Shown piece after piece: positions 46,101 through 49,362 of a stretch of DNA of 64,000 nt. This DNA comes from Diphasiastrum complanatum. Its lineage: Eukaryota; Streptophyta; Lycopodiopsida; Lycopodiales; Lycopodiaceae. Location of the stretch: NCBI GenBank assembly GCA_029204225.1, contig CM055103.1, positions 40,311,323-40,375,322 of the forward strand, given 5' to 3'. Each line of letters starts with the position of its first letter. Position 1 is the stretch's first letter. A model generated the notes under the pieces. That model had not been told where the DNA came from. It did no database searches and saw only the letters and a program-made list of their open reading frames with translations. Made by a program: the position numbers and the translations under genes.

Positions 46101-48084
46101 TTGGAGTTTGCTTATAATGATAAAAAGAATGCATCTACAAAGATCAATCCTTTTGAGCTGAATTATGGTTTTCGACCAGCCAATCCAGTTGCTATATGTA
46201 TGCCTCATAAGATGCCGAGTGTTGTGGAATTTCTCACACGTGTGAAAAGTAAAATCTCCTGAAGTGGACCATCTTGTATTGTAGATAATCAGCTCATGTG
46301 ACTCCCCAAAGTGTAATAGGTGCTCACCATAAGCTGTGATTGATCCATCTCTATCAACTAAAATTTTATGAATGCTCAACTCTCTAATATCTAAGGCATG
46401 TATGTCTATCTCCACTTCATATAAATCCACCTAGCAGCATCCCAAATAGGGTACTATGCCACTTATTAAATACCTTTCAAAGTCTTAACTTTGAATCTTC
46501 CACACCCTATGGATGCCATTGAACTTATCCAAGACCCACCTAGCACCTTCACTGGAACTCCCTAGAGAAAGTGCACCCTAATTTTTTGTAAGCTATTCTC
46601 TTAAGCACCACAAAAACTCACTCAGAATCCAGATTGTTTGTTATGGTTGCCATCCTCATGATGAGTACTCTCCAAGAATGTTGCATGCAAATTGATCTGA
46701 TCCCTCAATTAGGTAGATTGCCCTCCCTCAAGATTGAAATGCTTGTCTAGGAATCTGAATAGGCTCTAGTACAATGTTGAAACCTCTAGTCATCCTATCT
46801 AGCATCTTAACTATGATAAATGACACTAAACACATCAATTGCATGGCAGAAATCAATCCAATTTGTGGGGAATCAAAAAAGTTAGCAAACACCAAACTTC
46901 AAACTCCTTGACAAGAGAGATGGATTCCCAAAACTAATTGATCATTATGAGGGTGGGCATGGAAACTATGAAAGACCCAAAAGATCTTGAAGGCCACACG
47001 TCCAACATGCTCTACGGGTATGCATGAAGTGTCTCCTCCTAAATTCAGTTCTAGGCCCCATGTAGAAAAAGTCTCCTACTTGACCTACTTTGTTAAACAT
47101 GCATCACAGGGGTTCAATGTATCTACTGAATACCCCCATGGCATATGCACAATTCACAAGTTACAATATACAAGGCCAAAAGGGGTAAAATAGGCATTTG
47201 ATTCAACATCCTCAACCCTAAATCTCAAAAGTCATAATGGCACCAAGTACATCTCAAGCAAAGCGACAATGAATATTAAACTCAAACAAAAAAGCCAATT
47301 TGTTAGCAATATATCACACTATCACTTGCAAAAGTATTTGAAGTAATATTGTTGTGAGGATAAAATATCTTAAGGTTCTCATTTAGTCAATTTTAGTGCG
47401 TAATTTTGAAAATAGAGAAATTCTGAAAGCCCATCAATCATGAATGCAAAAGTCTTGAGAGAATAGGATAGCTGAGAAACCTTTAAATCTGTGACAGTAT
47501 TGATTTTGATTATATTCTTCTAAAAGTGGAAAATAAGTACCTTGAGAAGAGACGTTTGCGCTATTAGCGCTAGCGGCCCGCTTAGCTTCGAGTCCAACAC
47601 AAGAACCTTTTTCCCTCGCATCTATACCTCGCATGAAGACACAAAATTATCTTTAGGCCCCAAAGAAAACTGCAATTACATGGAAATGTTATCTTCAAAA
47701 TTCCAGTATGGATGATTACACATTGTTTCTCTGATAAGAACACAGAGATAATCACTGAAAATGCACACGATCTGTGAAGAACACTGATATTTTAACCTCG
47801 CAAGAGACAGATCAGTCCACAACTAGAACAACGCCAACTACTGATAGACTCAACACTTGGACAAGGAAAAGGTGCATACCGAATCCAAAACATCAATAAG
47901 CTCCTTCTGTGCTCGATCCCTGTTCCATTCAAGCAATACATCATCCTATTAGTAATGGCAGAAGGTCAGCTGCACCTTCTTCTCACCAGACAAGCAAGCT
48001 AGCCATCGCAAAAAATTAAATAACCACCCACCTGAGGGATGAGAGGTTGATGGGTGCATTGTCCAGGTTGGGTAGCTGCGCCAT
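3594..48084 (-). CDS. VPS33: VPS33, Sec1/Munc18-family HOPS/CORVET subunit (22 coding exons, 598 aa)
   Basis: The product is the SM-family subunit of the HOPS and CORVET tethering complexes. It binds SNAREs and promotes fusion at late endosomes and the vacuole. Exons, in coding order: 48084-48032, 47919-47880, 47621-47541, 43549-43352, 42928-42818, 42713-42648, 34883-34776, 34639-34595, 30752-30696, 25338-25244, 24850-24799, 24566-24510, 24383-24321, 24208-24102, 9553-9431, 9061-8980, 6937-6867, 6647-6567, 4979-4922, 4760-4699, 4054-3958, 3683-3594. All 21 introns are GT-AG, all phases join, and the sum is 1797 nt with a TAA stop and no internal stop. Recognisable family blocks are [11 protein letters not shown] (N-terminus), [42 protein letters not shown] and [19 protein letters not shown]. 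The length is close to the roughly 590 aa of plant VPS33. The ATG is placed by match to the family N-terminus and has a favourable G at +4. Introns range from 104 bp to 14,548 bp. The gene appears functional. Confidence 0.95.
3958..4054 (-). CDS. VPS33: VPS33 coding exon 21
   Basis: Completes Ser537 and encodes [20 protein letters not shown] and [12 protein letters not shown] (538-569), the strongly conserved C-terminal SM strand. Confidence 0.96.
4248..4264. repeat. short (GA)n tract
   Basis: A GA dinucleotide run in VPS33 intron 20. On the minus strand it follows aatcaagct, weakly like the aataaagct that precedes the LINE tails in intron 14, but too little remains to call a LINE. Confidence 0.5.
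4699..4760 (-). CDS. VPS33: VPS33 coding exon 20
   Basis: Residues 517-536 plus two bases of Ser537. This is the poorly conserved linker. It is chosen because acceptor, donor and phase join exon 19 to exon 21 without a stop. Confidence 0.82.
4922..4979 (-). CDS. VPS33: VPS33 coding exon 19
   Basis: Completes Trp497 and encodes [19 protein letters not shown] (498-516), the conserved LLPGP segment. Confidence 0.93.
4980..6566 (-). other. VPS33 intron 18, no recognisable element
   Basis: 1587 bp. An imperfect palindrome near 6058-6085 (ggaaggctctgagccttcc) sits beside acceptor-like and donor-like signals but is not needed for the VPS33 frame. The ORFs on both strands at 5345-5815 resemble nothing I know. 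Confidence 0.5.
6567..6647 (-). CDS. VPS33: VPS33 coding exon 18
   Basis: Completes Asn470 and encodes [20 protein letters not shown] up to residue 496 plus two bases of Trp497. [12 protein letters not shown] is diagnostic for plant VPS33. Confidence 0.96.
6867..6937 (-). CDS. VPS33: VPS33 coding exon 17
   Basis: Residues 447-469 plus two bases of Asn470; [20 protein letters not shown]. The region is variable in the family, but splice phases and neighbours fix it. Confidence 0.9.
7190..7830 (+). pseudogene. Ty3/gypsy integrase C-terminus and chromodomain-like tail, decayed
   Basis: Fragments in shifting frames read [12 protein letters not shown] then P-F-E-L-N-Y-G (integrase core end), [28 protein letters not shown] (the HPVFHVS-like block) and HEYLVA followed by DATWE (chromodomain-like). 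A purine-rich PPT-like gaggagggaaggga ends at 7831. At 7200-7330 it closely matches the fragment ending at 46262, so both come from one family. Several stops and frameshifts make it dead. Confidence 0.75.
7831..8300 (+). repeat. possible 3' LTR of the gypsy remnant
   Basis: Begins tgccacatg immediately after a polypurine tract, as expected of an LTR. The right border is not defined because no second LTR is present. Confidence 0.35.
8803..8979 (-). repeat. Tandem pseudo-exon copies of VPS33 exon 16
   Basis: Two units with a 91-bp period (8803-8893 and 8894-8979). The part within each unit matching exon 16 positions 8984-9030 reads, on the minus strand, FVTSTLEKA-stop-LLKN and FVTSSLEKA-stop-LLKN against [14 protein letters not shown] in the real exon. 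Both share the same TGA, so the second duplication came after the mutation. Confidence 0.8.
8980..9061 (-). CDS. VPS33: VPS33 coding exon 16
   Basis: Completes Arg419 and encodes [20 protein letters not shown] up to Gln446. The 3' half of this exon is duplicated twice just downstream at 8803-8979. Confidence 0.94.
9431..9553 (-). CDS. VPS33: VPS33 coding exon 15
   Basis: Completes Ile378 and encodes [20 protein letters not shown] and the following hydrophobic stretch up to residue 418, plus two bases of Arg419. It lies 14.5 kb from exon 14. Confidence 0.94.
9893..10372. mobile_element. TTCGAA/TTTCAAA-rich repeat element, right border uncertain
   Basis: Starts caatgtttcactgaaacg, like the terminal repeat of the 27.3-kb element. 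Bases 9908-10052 match 43805-43955 in inverted orientation (shared blocks gtttcattcaatgaaa, gaaagtttggcatata). Around 10270-10372 are clustered gtttcaaa and ttcgaaaa motifs. Confidence 0.45.
11320..11512. repeat. GGTTCGAACC cluster with (AAT)n and (AG)n
   Basis: About six near-palindromic ggttcgaacc variants lie in 150 bp, with (aat)n near 11391-11412 and (ag)16 at 11481-11512. It resembles the termini of the other TTCGAA-rich elements with g/c substitutions. Borders are not defined. Confidence 0.5.
11870..11975. repeat. TTCGAA-type repeat piece
   Basis: Reads aaaccctaaaaccgattcgc, then ggttcgaacctgg, cccaattcaaac and agttcaaaaagg. It aligns in layout with 45865-45930 (aaaacctaaaaaagtttccc, tttcgaacctgg, ccgtttcaaac). 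It directly precedes the 5' truncation point of LINE-A. Confidence 0.45.
12000..12449 (+). pseudogene. LINE-A ORF1 (C-terminal part)
   Basis: Open from about 12056 to the TGA at 12447-12449, with a frameshifted upstream part. [26 protein letters not shown] and [20 protein letters not shown] correspond to the RNA-binding middle and C-terminal domains of LINE ORF1 proteins. They match the intact ORF1 at 22964-23695 ([30 protein letters not shown]). It is 5'-truncated near 12000. A chromovirus inserted 25 bp after its stop codon, between ORF1 and ORF2. Confidence 0.75.
12475..12832 (+). repeat. chromovirus 5' LTR
   Basis: 358 bp, tgttacgagctcgtgacc to ggatctattaca. By hand alignment it differs from the 3' LTR at 14 positions plus one 4-bp indel (acag, near 12573). 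Confidence 0.92.
12834..12846 (+). other. primer binding site, initiator tRNA-Met
   Basis: tggtatcagagcc, complementary to the 3' end of plant initiator tRNA-Met, one base after the 5' LTR. Confidence 0.92.
13670..14917 (+). pseudogene. chromovirus gag
   Basis: Acidic N-terminal part near 13670-13790 ([17 protein letters not shown] in one frame), then a frame from 13961 with the retrotransposon gag core ([33 protein letters not shown]). The core is broken by TAG at 14408-14410 and continues in the same frame into a basic segment and the zinc knuckle [15 protein letters not shown] (C-x2-C-x4-H-x4-C). The 3' end is disturbed by a 59-bp duplication. Confidence 0.85.
14873..14990 (+). repeat. 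59-bp tandem duplication in the gag-protease junction
   Basis: gggccgcatgacctagtacg starts at 14873 and again at 14932. The unit is not a multiple of 3 and the first copy carries an in-frame stop (aactag against aaccag), so it breaks gag-pol. Confidence 0.9.
14985..15406 (+). pseudogene. chromovirus aspartic protease and pol linker
   Basis: VDDGATHNF is the protease active-site block (family usual D-S/T-G-A), here with Asp in the second position. The frame then shifts and resumes with [14 protein letters not shown], the flap-to-C-terminal region. The segment between is shorter than usual, so part of the protease is deleted. Confidence 0.75.
15376..16026 (+). pseudogene. chromovirus reverse transcriptase
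   Basis: [44 protein letters not shown] and the catalytic [11 protein letters not shown] are present in order. A frameshift near 16010 separates it from the RT thumb and RNase H. Confidence 0.93.
16032..16772 (+). pseudogene. chromovirus RT thumb and RNase H
   Basis: [28 protein letters not shown], then RNase H blocks [40 protein letters not shown] and VADALSR. Ends at a TAG; the same frame continues open into integrase. Confidence 0.92.
16773..17801 (+). pseudogene. chromovirus integrase (zinc finger and core)
   Basis: An HHCC zinc finger ([11 protein letters not shown] then CQKCQ), then core blocks [16 protein letters not shown] and [15 protein letters not shown] supplying the D, D, E triad. 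Same frame as RNase H. A frameshift near 17790 disconnects the C-terminal domain. Confidence 0.92.
17802..18334 (+). pseudogene. chromovirus integrase C-terminus with chromodomain
   Basis: [19 protein letters not shown] (GPF/Y module), [10 protein letters not shown], then a chromodomain: [20 protein letters not shown] and ATWE. Such chromodomains guide integration to particular chromatin. Confidence 0.9.
18346..18699 (+). repeat. chromovirus 3' LTR
   Basis: 354 bp, preceded by a short polypurine run (aagggggagcgag). Same termini as the 5' LTR. Most differences from it are G or C here against A or T in the 5' copy. Confidence 0.92.
18705..20964 (+). pseudogene. LINE-A ORF2 remnant and 3' end (endonuclease, linker, zinc finger; RT missing)
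   Basis: Continuation of LINE-A after the chromovirus. 18790-18985 reads [15 protein letters not shown] and [12 protein letters not shown], and about 19190-19230 reads [12 protein letters not shown]; both belong to the APE-type endonuclease. About 19645-19850 reads PWFDDECR (linker before RT). Bases 19990-20780 match the C-terminal region of LINE-B, including a CCHC finger (CPMC .. EEHFLFECP). The RT catalytic region is absent, so there is an internal deletion near 19900-19990. The 3' end, 20909-20964, is a conserved block ending ttaataaag. Confidence 0.75.
20965..21038 (+). repeat. (CT)37 tail of LINE-A
   Basis: A pure CT run directly after gacgttaataaag. It occupies the place of a poly(A) tail and is followed at once by LINE-B sequence. 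Confidence 0.9.
21039..22532 (+). pseudogene. LINE-B, 5'-truncated ORF2 C-terminus and 3' UTR
   Basis: One frame, with a single TGA at 21566-21568, runs from about 21059 to 22276. [11 protein letters not shown] (post-RT helix), [16 protein letters not shown] and a finger [19 protein letters not shown] (C-x2-C-x9-H-x4-C), followed by an acidic segment DDDDEDEDT. The 3' block tatgccttttggcatggaaa ... ttaataaag matches LINE-A and LINE-C. Confidence 0.8.
22533..22616 (+). repeat. (TTTC)n(TC)n tail of LINE-B
   Basis: Begins as TTTC tetranucleotides and passes into TC dinucleotides. LINE-C starts immediately after it. Confidence 0.88.
22617..23976 (+). mobile_element. LINE-C, ORF1-only (half-LINE) copy
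   Basis: About 1.36 kb: a CTG-rich 5' leader (22617-22963), an intact ORF1 (22964-23695) and a 3' UTR ending with the same conserved block as LINE-A and LINE-B. ORF2 is absent. It could be an internally deleted copy or a lineage mobilised in trans. Confidence 0.75.
22964..23695 (+). CDS. LINE ORF1 protein, intact (243 aa)
   Basis: Starts MDTECV. A coiled-coil-like stretch (about residues 50-80: [19 protein letters not shown]) is followed by an RRM-like RNA-binding region (VHVRGL .. [11 protein letters not shown]) and a basic C-terminal domain ([20 protein letters not shown]). This is the layout of L1-type ORF1 nucleic-acid chaperones that coat LINE RNA. There is no internal stop or frameshift, unlike every other TE ORF in this intron. 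Confidence 0.78.
   Translation: MDTECVTTRRKGNKQPLPSPPLSLPSSTFLNDLCGTCSAPPLLGLMTFISNMQVDLLALKERVNLLEMNTTLKTQMAALSTAPQVNPNQVKALEGKIQTSTKSWADMLKNTEAKSNKMVSQAMEEQAKRKYKSQNVHVRGLSETDPLLAAKELLASLSYEEEEGAVEATWHSKFDSSVVFIRFKYTDYHIEILKRRGQLKGSNVFVYEDLIALQWKERLIEECDRKKGYCPRWSTFSGHPIRN
23977..24054 (+). repeat. (TTC)n(TC)n tail of LINE-C
   Basis: TTC trinucleotides turning into TC dinucleotides directly after taaagc. Ends 46 bp from the exon 14 splice donor of VPS33, so the nascent VPS33 intron starts with a purine (GA)n tract. Confidence 0.9.
24102..24208 (-). CDS. VPS33: VPS33 coding exon 14
   Basis: Residues 343-377 plus two bases of Ile378; contains [12 protein letters not shown]. The donor gtacgcg is 46 bp from the (CT)n tail of a LINE copy ending at 24054. 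Without splicing, the frame would run into a stop a few codons later. Splicing to 9553 restores the conserved TYEYIEEMI, which confirms the join. Confidence 0.93.
24321..24383 (-). CDS. VPS33: VPS33 coding exon 13
   Basis: Residues 322-342, including [19 protein letters not shown], close to the plant consensus at this point. Acceptor tctgcag, donor gtaatt. Confidence 0.95.
24510..24566 (-). CDS. VPS33: VPS33 coding exon 12
   Basis: Residues 303-321, [15 protein letters not shown], matching VLRQKA of plant VPS33. Phase 0 at both ends. Confidence 0.93.
24799..24850 (-). CDS. VPS33: VPS33 coding exon 11
   Basis: Completes Ser285 and encodes [17 protein letters not shown] up to residue 302, matching the family SSDKL-(x)n-RDLNF motif. 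Confidence 0.94.
25244..25338 (-). CDS. VPS33: VPS33 coding exon 10
   Basis: Residues 254-284 plus two bases of Ser285. It contains [20 protein letters not shown] and the VPLNS block. Confidence 0.93.
26830..27298 (+). pseudogene. hAT transposase fragment, DUF659 region
   Basis: A decayed frame reads [20 protein letters not shown], then [20 protein letters not shown] and TLVYSC, the DUF659 block of plant hAT transposases (usual form DGWTD..N). Several stops. The reading is interrupted at 27299 by a TIR element; removing it joins the frame to a short segment ending in a gtgagt donor. Confidence 0.6.
27299..27611. mobile_element. Short TIR element carrying an RH29-like helicase scrap
   Basis: 313 bp with terminal repeats ccaatgtttcat / atgagacattgg (11 of 12 matching) and flanking tca on both sides (27296-27298 and 27612-27614). 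Just inside each end are cgtttcgaaac-type palindromes. The core 27419-27502 reads [18 protein letters not shown][13 protein letters not shown] on the plus strand and is a shorter copy of the fragment at 45540-45796 on the minus strand. TIRs plus a 3-bp duplication suggest a non-autonomous DNA transposon; the superfamily is not assigned. Confidence 0.65.
28165..28546. repeat. possible solo LTR
   Basis: tgttag...ctaaca termini enclose 382 bp with a TATA-like tatatatg near 28450. The flanks (aggcc and acaat) do not match, so there is no target duplication. Weak support. Confidence 0.25.
30696..30752 (-). CDS. VPS33: VPS33 coding exon 9
   Basis: Residues 235-253, [19 protein letters not shown], the most conserved SM-protein block. 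It is a 57-nt exon isolated between introns of 3.8 and 5.4 kb. Confidence 0.95.
32083..32259. repeat. 88-bp tandem duplication
   Basis: attaggtacttgaa starts at 32083 and 32171; the copies end in aaatgctcac. A few substitutions separate them. Confidence 0.85.
32690..32870 (+). pseudogene. Ty1/copia RNase H scrap
   Basis: [20 protein letters not shown] followed by RRILHGL is the copia RNase H block (family S-T-E-A-E-Y .. E-x-x-W-L). The preceding bases read [10 protein letters not shown] in the same frame. Confidence 0.7.
34055..34102. repeat. (GT)24 microsatellite
   Basis: A pure GT run flanked by CACAC-rich sequence in intron 8, 0.5 kb from exon 8. Confidence 0.95.
34595..34639 (-). CDS. 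VPS33: VPS33 coding exon 8
   Basis: Residues 220-234, [15 protein letters not shown], the start of the SM signature around LDRxVDxxTP. 45 nt, phase 0 at both ends. Confidence 0.92.
34776..34883 (-). CDS. VPS33: VPS33 coding exon 7
   Basis: Residues 184-219, beginning [14 protein letters not shown] and containing VVDMLNRM. It continues the helix begun in exon 6. Acceptor gtccag, donor gtgagt. Confidence 0.93.
36070..36550 (+). pseudogene. hAT transposase C-terminus (dimerisation domain), two exons
   Basis: [20 protein letters not shown] then VLS[19 protein letters not shown] is the hAT dimerisation block (W-W .. P-x-L .. ERNWS). A canonical donor (gag|gtgagt at 36371) and acceptor (ttgcag ending 36486) delimit a 116-bp intron. 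Two TAG codons within the conserved block show decay. The upstream catalytic part is absent. Confidence 0.75.
37497..37673. repeat. 86-bp tandem duplication
   Basis: caaatgatagtctttcaa starts at 37497 and 37583. Both copies end in taacatgttaca. Confidence 0.85.
38509..38536. repeat. 28-bp palindrome
   Basis: ccattatggtacc, two bases, then ggtaccataatgg: perfect 13-bp arms. A related ggtaccgcgg occurs at 41172, on the far side of the hAT remnant, so these may be end sequences of that element, although no matching target duplication was found. Confidence 0.7.
38725..38994. repeat. 85-bp minisatellite, about three units
   Basis: gggggagca starts at 38725, 38810 and 38895, each with an internal second gggggagca and a cacatgggcact end. 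The units have diverged. G-rich on the plus strand. Confidence 0.85.
39031..39157. repeat. gaggctgtgagag minisatellite
   Basis: Repeated gaggctgtgaga, gaggcattgtgaga and gagccagtgaga blocks. Confidence 0.8.
39183..39531 (+). pseudogene. Degenerate charged ORF with two in-frame TAG codons
   Basis: From ATG at 39183 a single frame runs to TAG at 39529, interrupted by two TAG codons. Strongly charged and helical ([38 protein letters not shown]). Not recognised. It lies inside the interval between the ggtaccgc motifs, so it may be a second ORF of that hAT-like element. Confidence 0.3.
39784..40865 (-). pseudogene. hAT transposase with BED zinc finger, internally deleted
   Basis: On the minus strand: [10 protein letters not shown], then the BED-type finger CRYC .. 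[11 protein letters not shown], then a Pro/Ser-rich linker. A good donor (gag|gtaagc at 40304) and acceptor (ctgcag ending 40187) flank a 118-bp intron. After it come [34 protein letters not shown] and [20 protein letters not shown]. The DUF659/RNase H-like catalytic part is missing, TAG codons interrupt the C-terminal exon, and the final ERNWS block is lost. Confidence 0.7.
42648..42713 (-). CDS. VPS33: VPS33 coding exon 6
   Basis: Residues 162-183, [18 protein letters not shown], matching the family block around SLWHIAKAI. The donor gtcttt opens the 7.8-kb intron 6. Confidence 0.93.
42818..42928 (-). CDS. VPS33: VPS33 coding exon 5
   Basis: Residues 125-161, including [17 protein letters not shown], the conserved PLY-(x)-PLDEDV block. 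Acceptor ttaag, donor gtatgg. Confidence 0.94.
43352..43549 (-). CDS. VPS33: VPS33 coding exon 4
   Basis: Residues 59-124, the longest exon (198 nt). It contains the [20 protein letters not shown] and [12 protein letters not shown] blocks of the SM domain 1. It is separated from exon 3 by a 4-kb intron carrying gypsy and helicase-capture debris. Confidence 0.95.
43805..43960 (-). repeat. Inverted copy of the 9.9-kb repeat
   Basis: On the minus strand it matches 9908-10052 (gtttcattcaatgaaact, cgtttcaaatggacc, gaaagtttggcatata). Confidence 0.75.
44025..45133 (+). pseudogene. Ty3/gypsy pol remnant (RT, RNase H, integrase zinc finger)
   Basis: [20 protein letters not shown], a catalytic-site remnant [27 protein letters not shown], then a stop-ridden stretch with [10 protein letters not shown] and VANALSR (RNase H end), then the integrase finger [18 protein letters not shown] .. 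CFKCQINK. Many stops and deletions. Same family as 7190-7830. Confidence 0.8.
45134..45950 (-). mobile_element. TTCGAA-rich element with captured RH29-like exon fragment
   Basis: Ends caatgttt (left) and aaacattg (right) form inverted termini like those of the 27.3-kb element. Clusters of ttcgaaac/gtttcgaa motifs lie at both ends. The captured segment 45796-45540 (minus) is listed separately. It sits within a gypsy integrase; the central integrase core is missing, so insertion was accompanied or preceded by a deletion. No target duplication was found. Confidence 0.6.
45540..45796 (-). pseudogene. RH29/DDX54-type DEAD-box helicase fragment captured in a transposon
   Basis: Two frames joined by a one-base deletion read [20 protein letters not shown] then VYGC, and [20 protein letters not shown] then [14 protein letters not shown] .. 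[16 protein letters not shown]. From memory of the family, the region after the helicase core in plant RH29 and animal DDX54/Dbp10 carries the same order: VYGRFPQ, a helical stretch, then Y-x-K-T-K-P .. ESIRRAK-x-L-x-R-EGLH. The copy at 27419-27502 retains GRFPQS in frame, supporting a once-intact coding source. Not functional. Confidence 0.65.
45951..46262 (+). pseudogene. Ty3/gypsy integrase core end
   Basis: [38 protein letters not shown] and [15 protein letters not shown]: the end of the integrase core including its catalytic Glu. It is the downstream half of the pol remnant interrupted at 45134. Confidence 0.85.
46263..46440 (-). pseudogene. LINE endonuclease scrap
   Basis: [20 protein letters not shown] followed by ESHELIIYN matches the endonuclease segment [20 protein letters not shown] of LINE-A at about 19335-19400. 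Here it is on the minus strand, in the same sense as VPS33. Confidence 0.55.
47541..47621 (-). CDS. VPS33: VPS33 coding exon 3
   Basis: Residues 32-58, [15 protein letters not shown] followed by A-Q-T-S-L-L-K. This matches the conserved RGKK/DPKLSG strand of VPS33. Acceptor tatag, donor gtactt, phase 0 at both ends. Confidence 0.93.
47880..47919 (-). CDS. VPS33: VPS33 coding exon 2
   Basis: A 40-nt exon that completes Arg18 and runs to residue 31 ([13 protein letters not shown]). It follows a cag acceptor and ends in phase 0 before gtatgc. Confidence 0.9.
48032..48084 (-). CDS. VPS33: VPS33 coding exon 1
   Basis: Encodes residues 1-17 ([17 protein letters not shown]) plus the first two bases of Arg18. 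The donor is gtgggtgg. The start context is gggATGGCG. Confidence 0.93.
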
Positions 48085-48345
48085 CCCGATCGATCTCCTT
48101 GGCCTCCCGATCTCTGTGTCAGATGATCGCCGTATATAGCAGCAGCAGGAGAGAAAAAAACAGGGAGAAAATATTGTGTCCAAAACTTGAAAATTTTAGG
48201 CTGTTCTCTTGGGGAAGGCCTTCCGTCCAGGGCGGTAGCCCAAGGAGGTGGACCTTCCTGAACGTAAAAACTTTTTTTCTCTTTACTGTTTTTGTTTGTT
48301 GACGTAATTTTTTTTGTCACATTGACCTTTCGCACGGAAGGTCAT
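48085..48345 (-). promoter_or_regulatory. VPS33 5' UTR and proximal promoter region
   Basis: Immediately upstream of the VPS33 ATG. On the minus strand a ctatatacgg box lies about 50 bp before the ATG. It could be a TATA box with a very short leader, or simply UTR sequence. Two stem-forming repeats follow upstream (tgaccttTCGCACGGaaggtca at 48322-48343). Confidence 0.3.
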
Positions 48346-48946
48346 GTAAATTTTTTTTATGTGCGCCTTCCGCATCTCAGAAGGTGCGTGTAACCAAAAA
48401 AAAATTTAAAAGAACGAAGGCGCAAAGATTACGTTTTGTGAAGCGCATCCATTTCCTTCATAAAAATGTTAAAAATGAATTTACGGTCAAAAGAAATTGA
48501 AAATTTTCCTTTTTGAAGCAAATTATTCTCATGCATATACTATGTATGCCTCACAAAGTGACTTAAACCTTAAAAAAAACACAAGGAGAGTAAGGCGAGT
48601 TGACACACTGCGTTTGGAAAATGACAAAAAAAAAAAGTTTACATTTTTAGACTCAAATTGACGTAGAAGAAAAACATCATCTTTTGAGGAAATTGTCTAG
48701 ACAATGCTATCACGTCAAAACTAAAGATCGTAGCTCTCAAATCCAAACAAAAGATGTAACATAACTTGTTAAACACCTACTTTTGCCAAAAAAAAAAATC
48801 CAGATGTCATATGATCACAAGCATCACATTATACAAAGACTTAGAGTGTCATATTTAGAGAGTAACACGAAACAACACGCTTTAGATACGGGGTCAAATC
48901 AAAAGAAATGATCACAGCTCCAATTTTGTTATTCAAGCTACAAGAC

Positions 48947-48950
<4 letters not shown>

Positions 48951-49012
<62 letters not shown>
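48951..49012. repeat. (GA)31 tract
   Basis: A pure GA run about 0.9 kb upstream of the VPS33 start. GA/CT tracts can bind plant BPC/GAGA factors, but this is also simply a microsatellite. Confidence 0.95.
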
Positions 49013-49015
<3 letters not shown>

Positions 49016-49295
49016 TAGGTTGTGTGGAGAAAACGAGTTTTGGAGCTTTTCATTGGTCCACGTTTGCCCTAAAACGTCTTTGAAGAGCATTTGAAAATCA
49101 GTTGAAAAGTAATTGAAGTGAGAGAACAATCTTTCTAGAGAGAAGTTTCTAGAGAGAGTAGGGTATGAAATAACGATGGCAGGAGAGAGAAAAGAGGAGC
49201 TCTAGAGAAAGAGTGCAAATTTTTCATTTTTAGGATTTTTTTTTAGGGTTTTGGTATGGGAGAGAAATAGTGATATAGTTAAAATGAGGTATTGG

Positions 49296-49298
<3 letters not shown>

Positions 49299-49360
<62 letters not shown>
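49299..49360. repeat. (AG)31 tract
   Basis: A second pure tract of the same length, 290 bp further upstream in the same orientation. Confidence 0.95.

Positions 49361-49362
<2 letters not shown>

Larger units (their letters stand above)
43550..47540 (-). other. VPS33 intron 3 (3991 bp)
   Basis: Holds an inverted partial copy (43805-43955) of the 9.9-kb repeat, an antisense gypsy pol remnant (44025-46262) broken by the RH29-capturing element, and a LINE endonuclease scrap (46263-46440). 46450-47530 shows no clear element. Confidence 0.85.
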
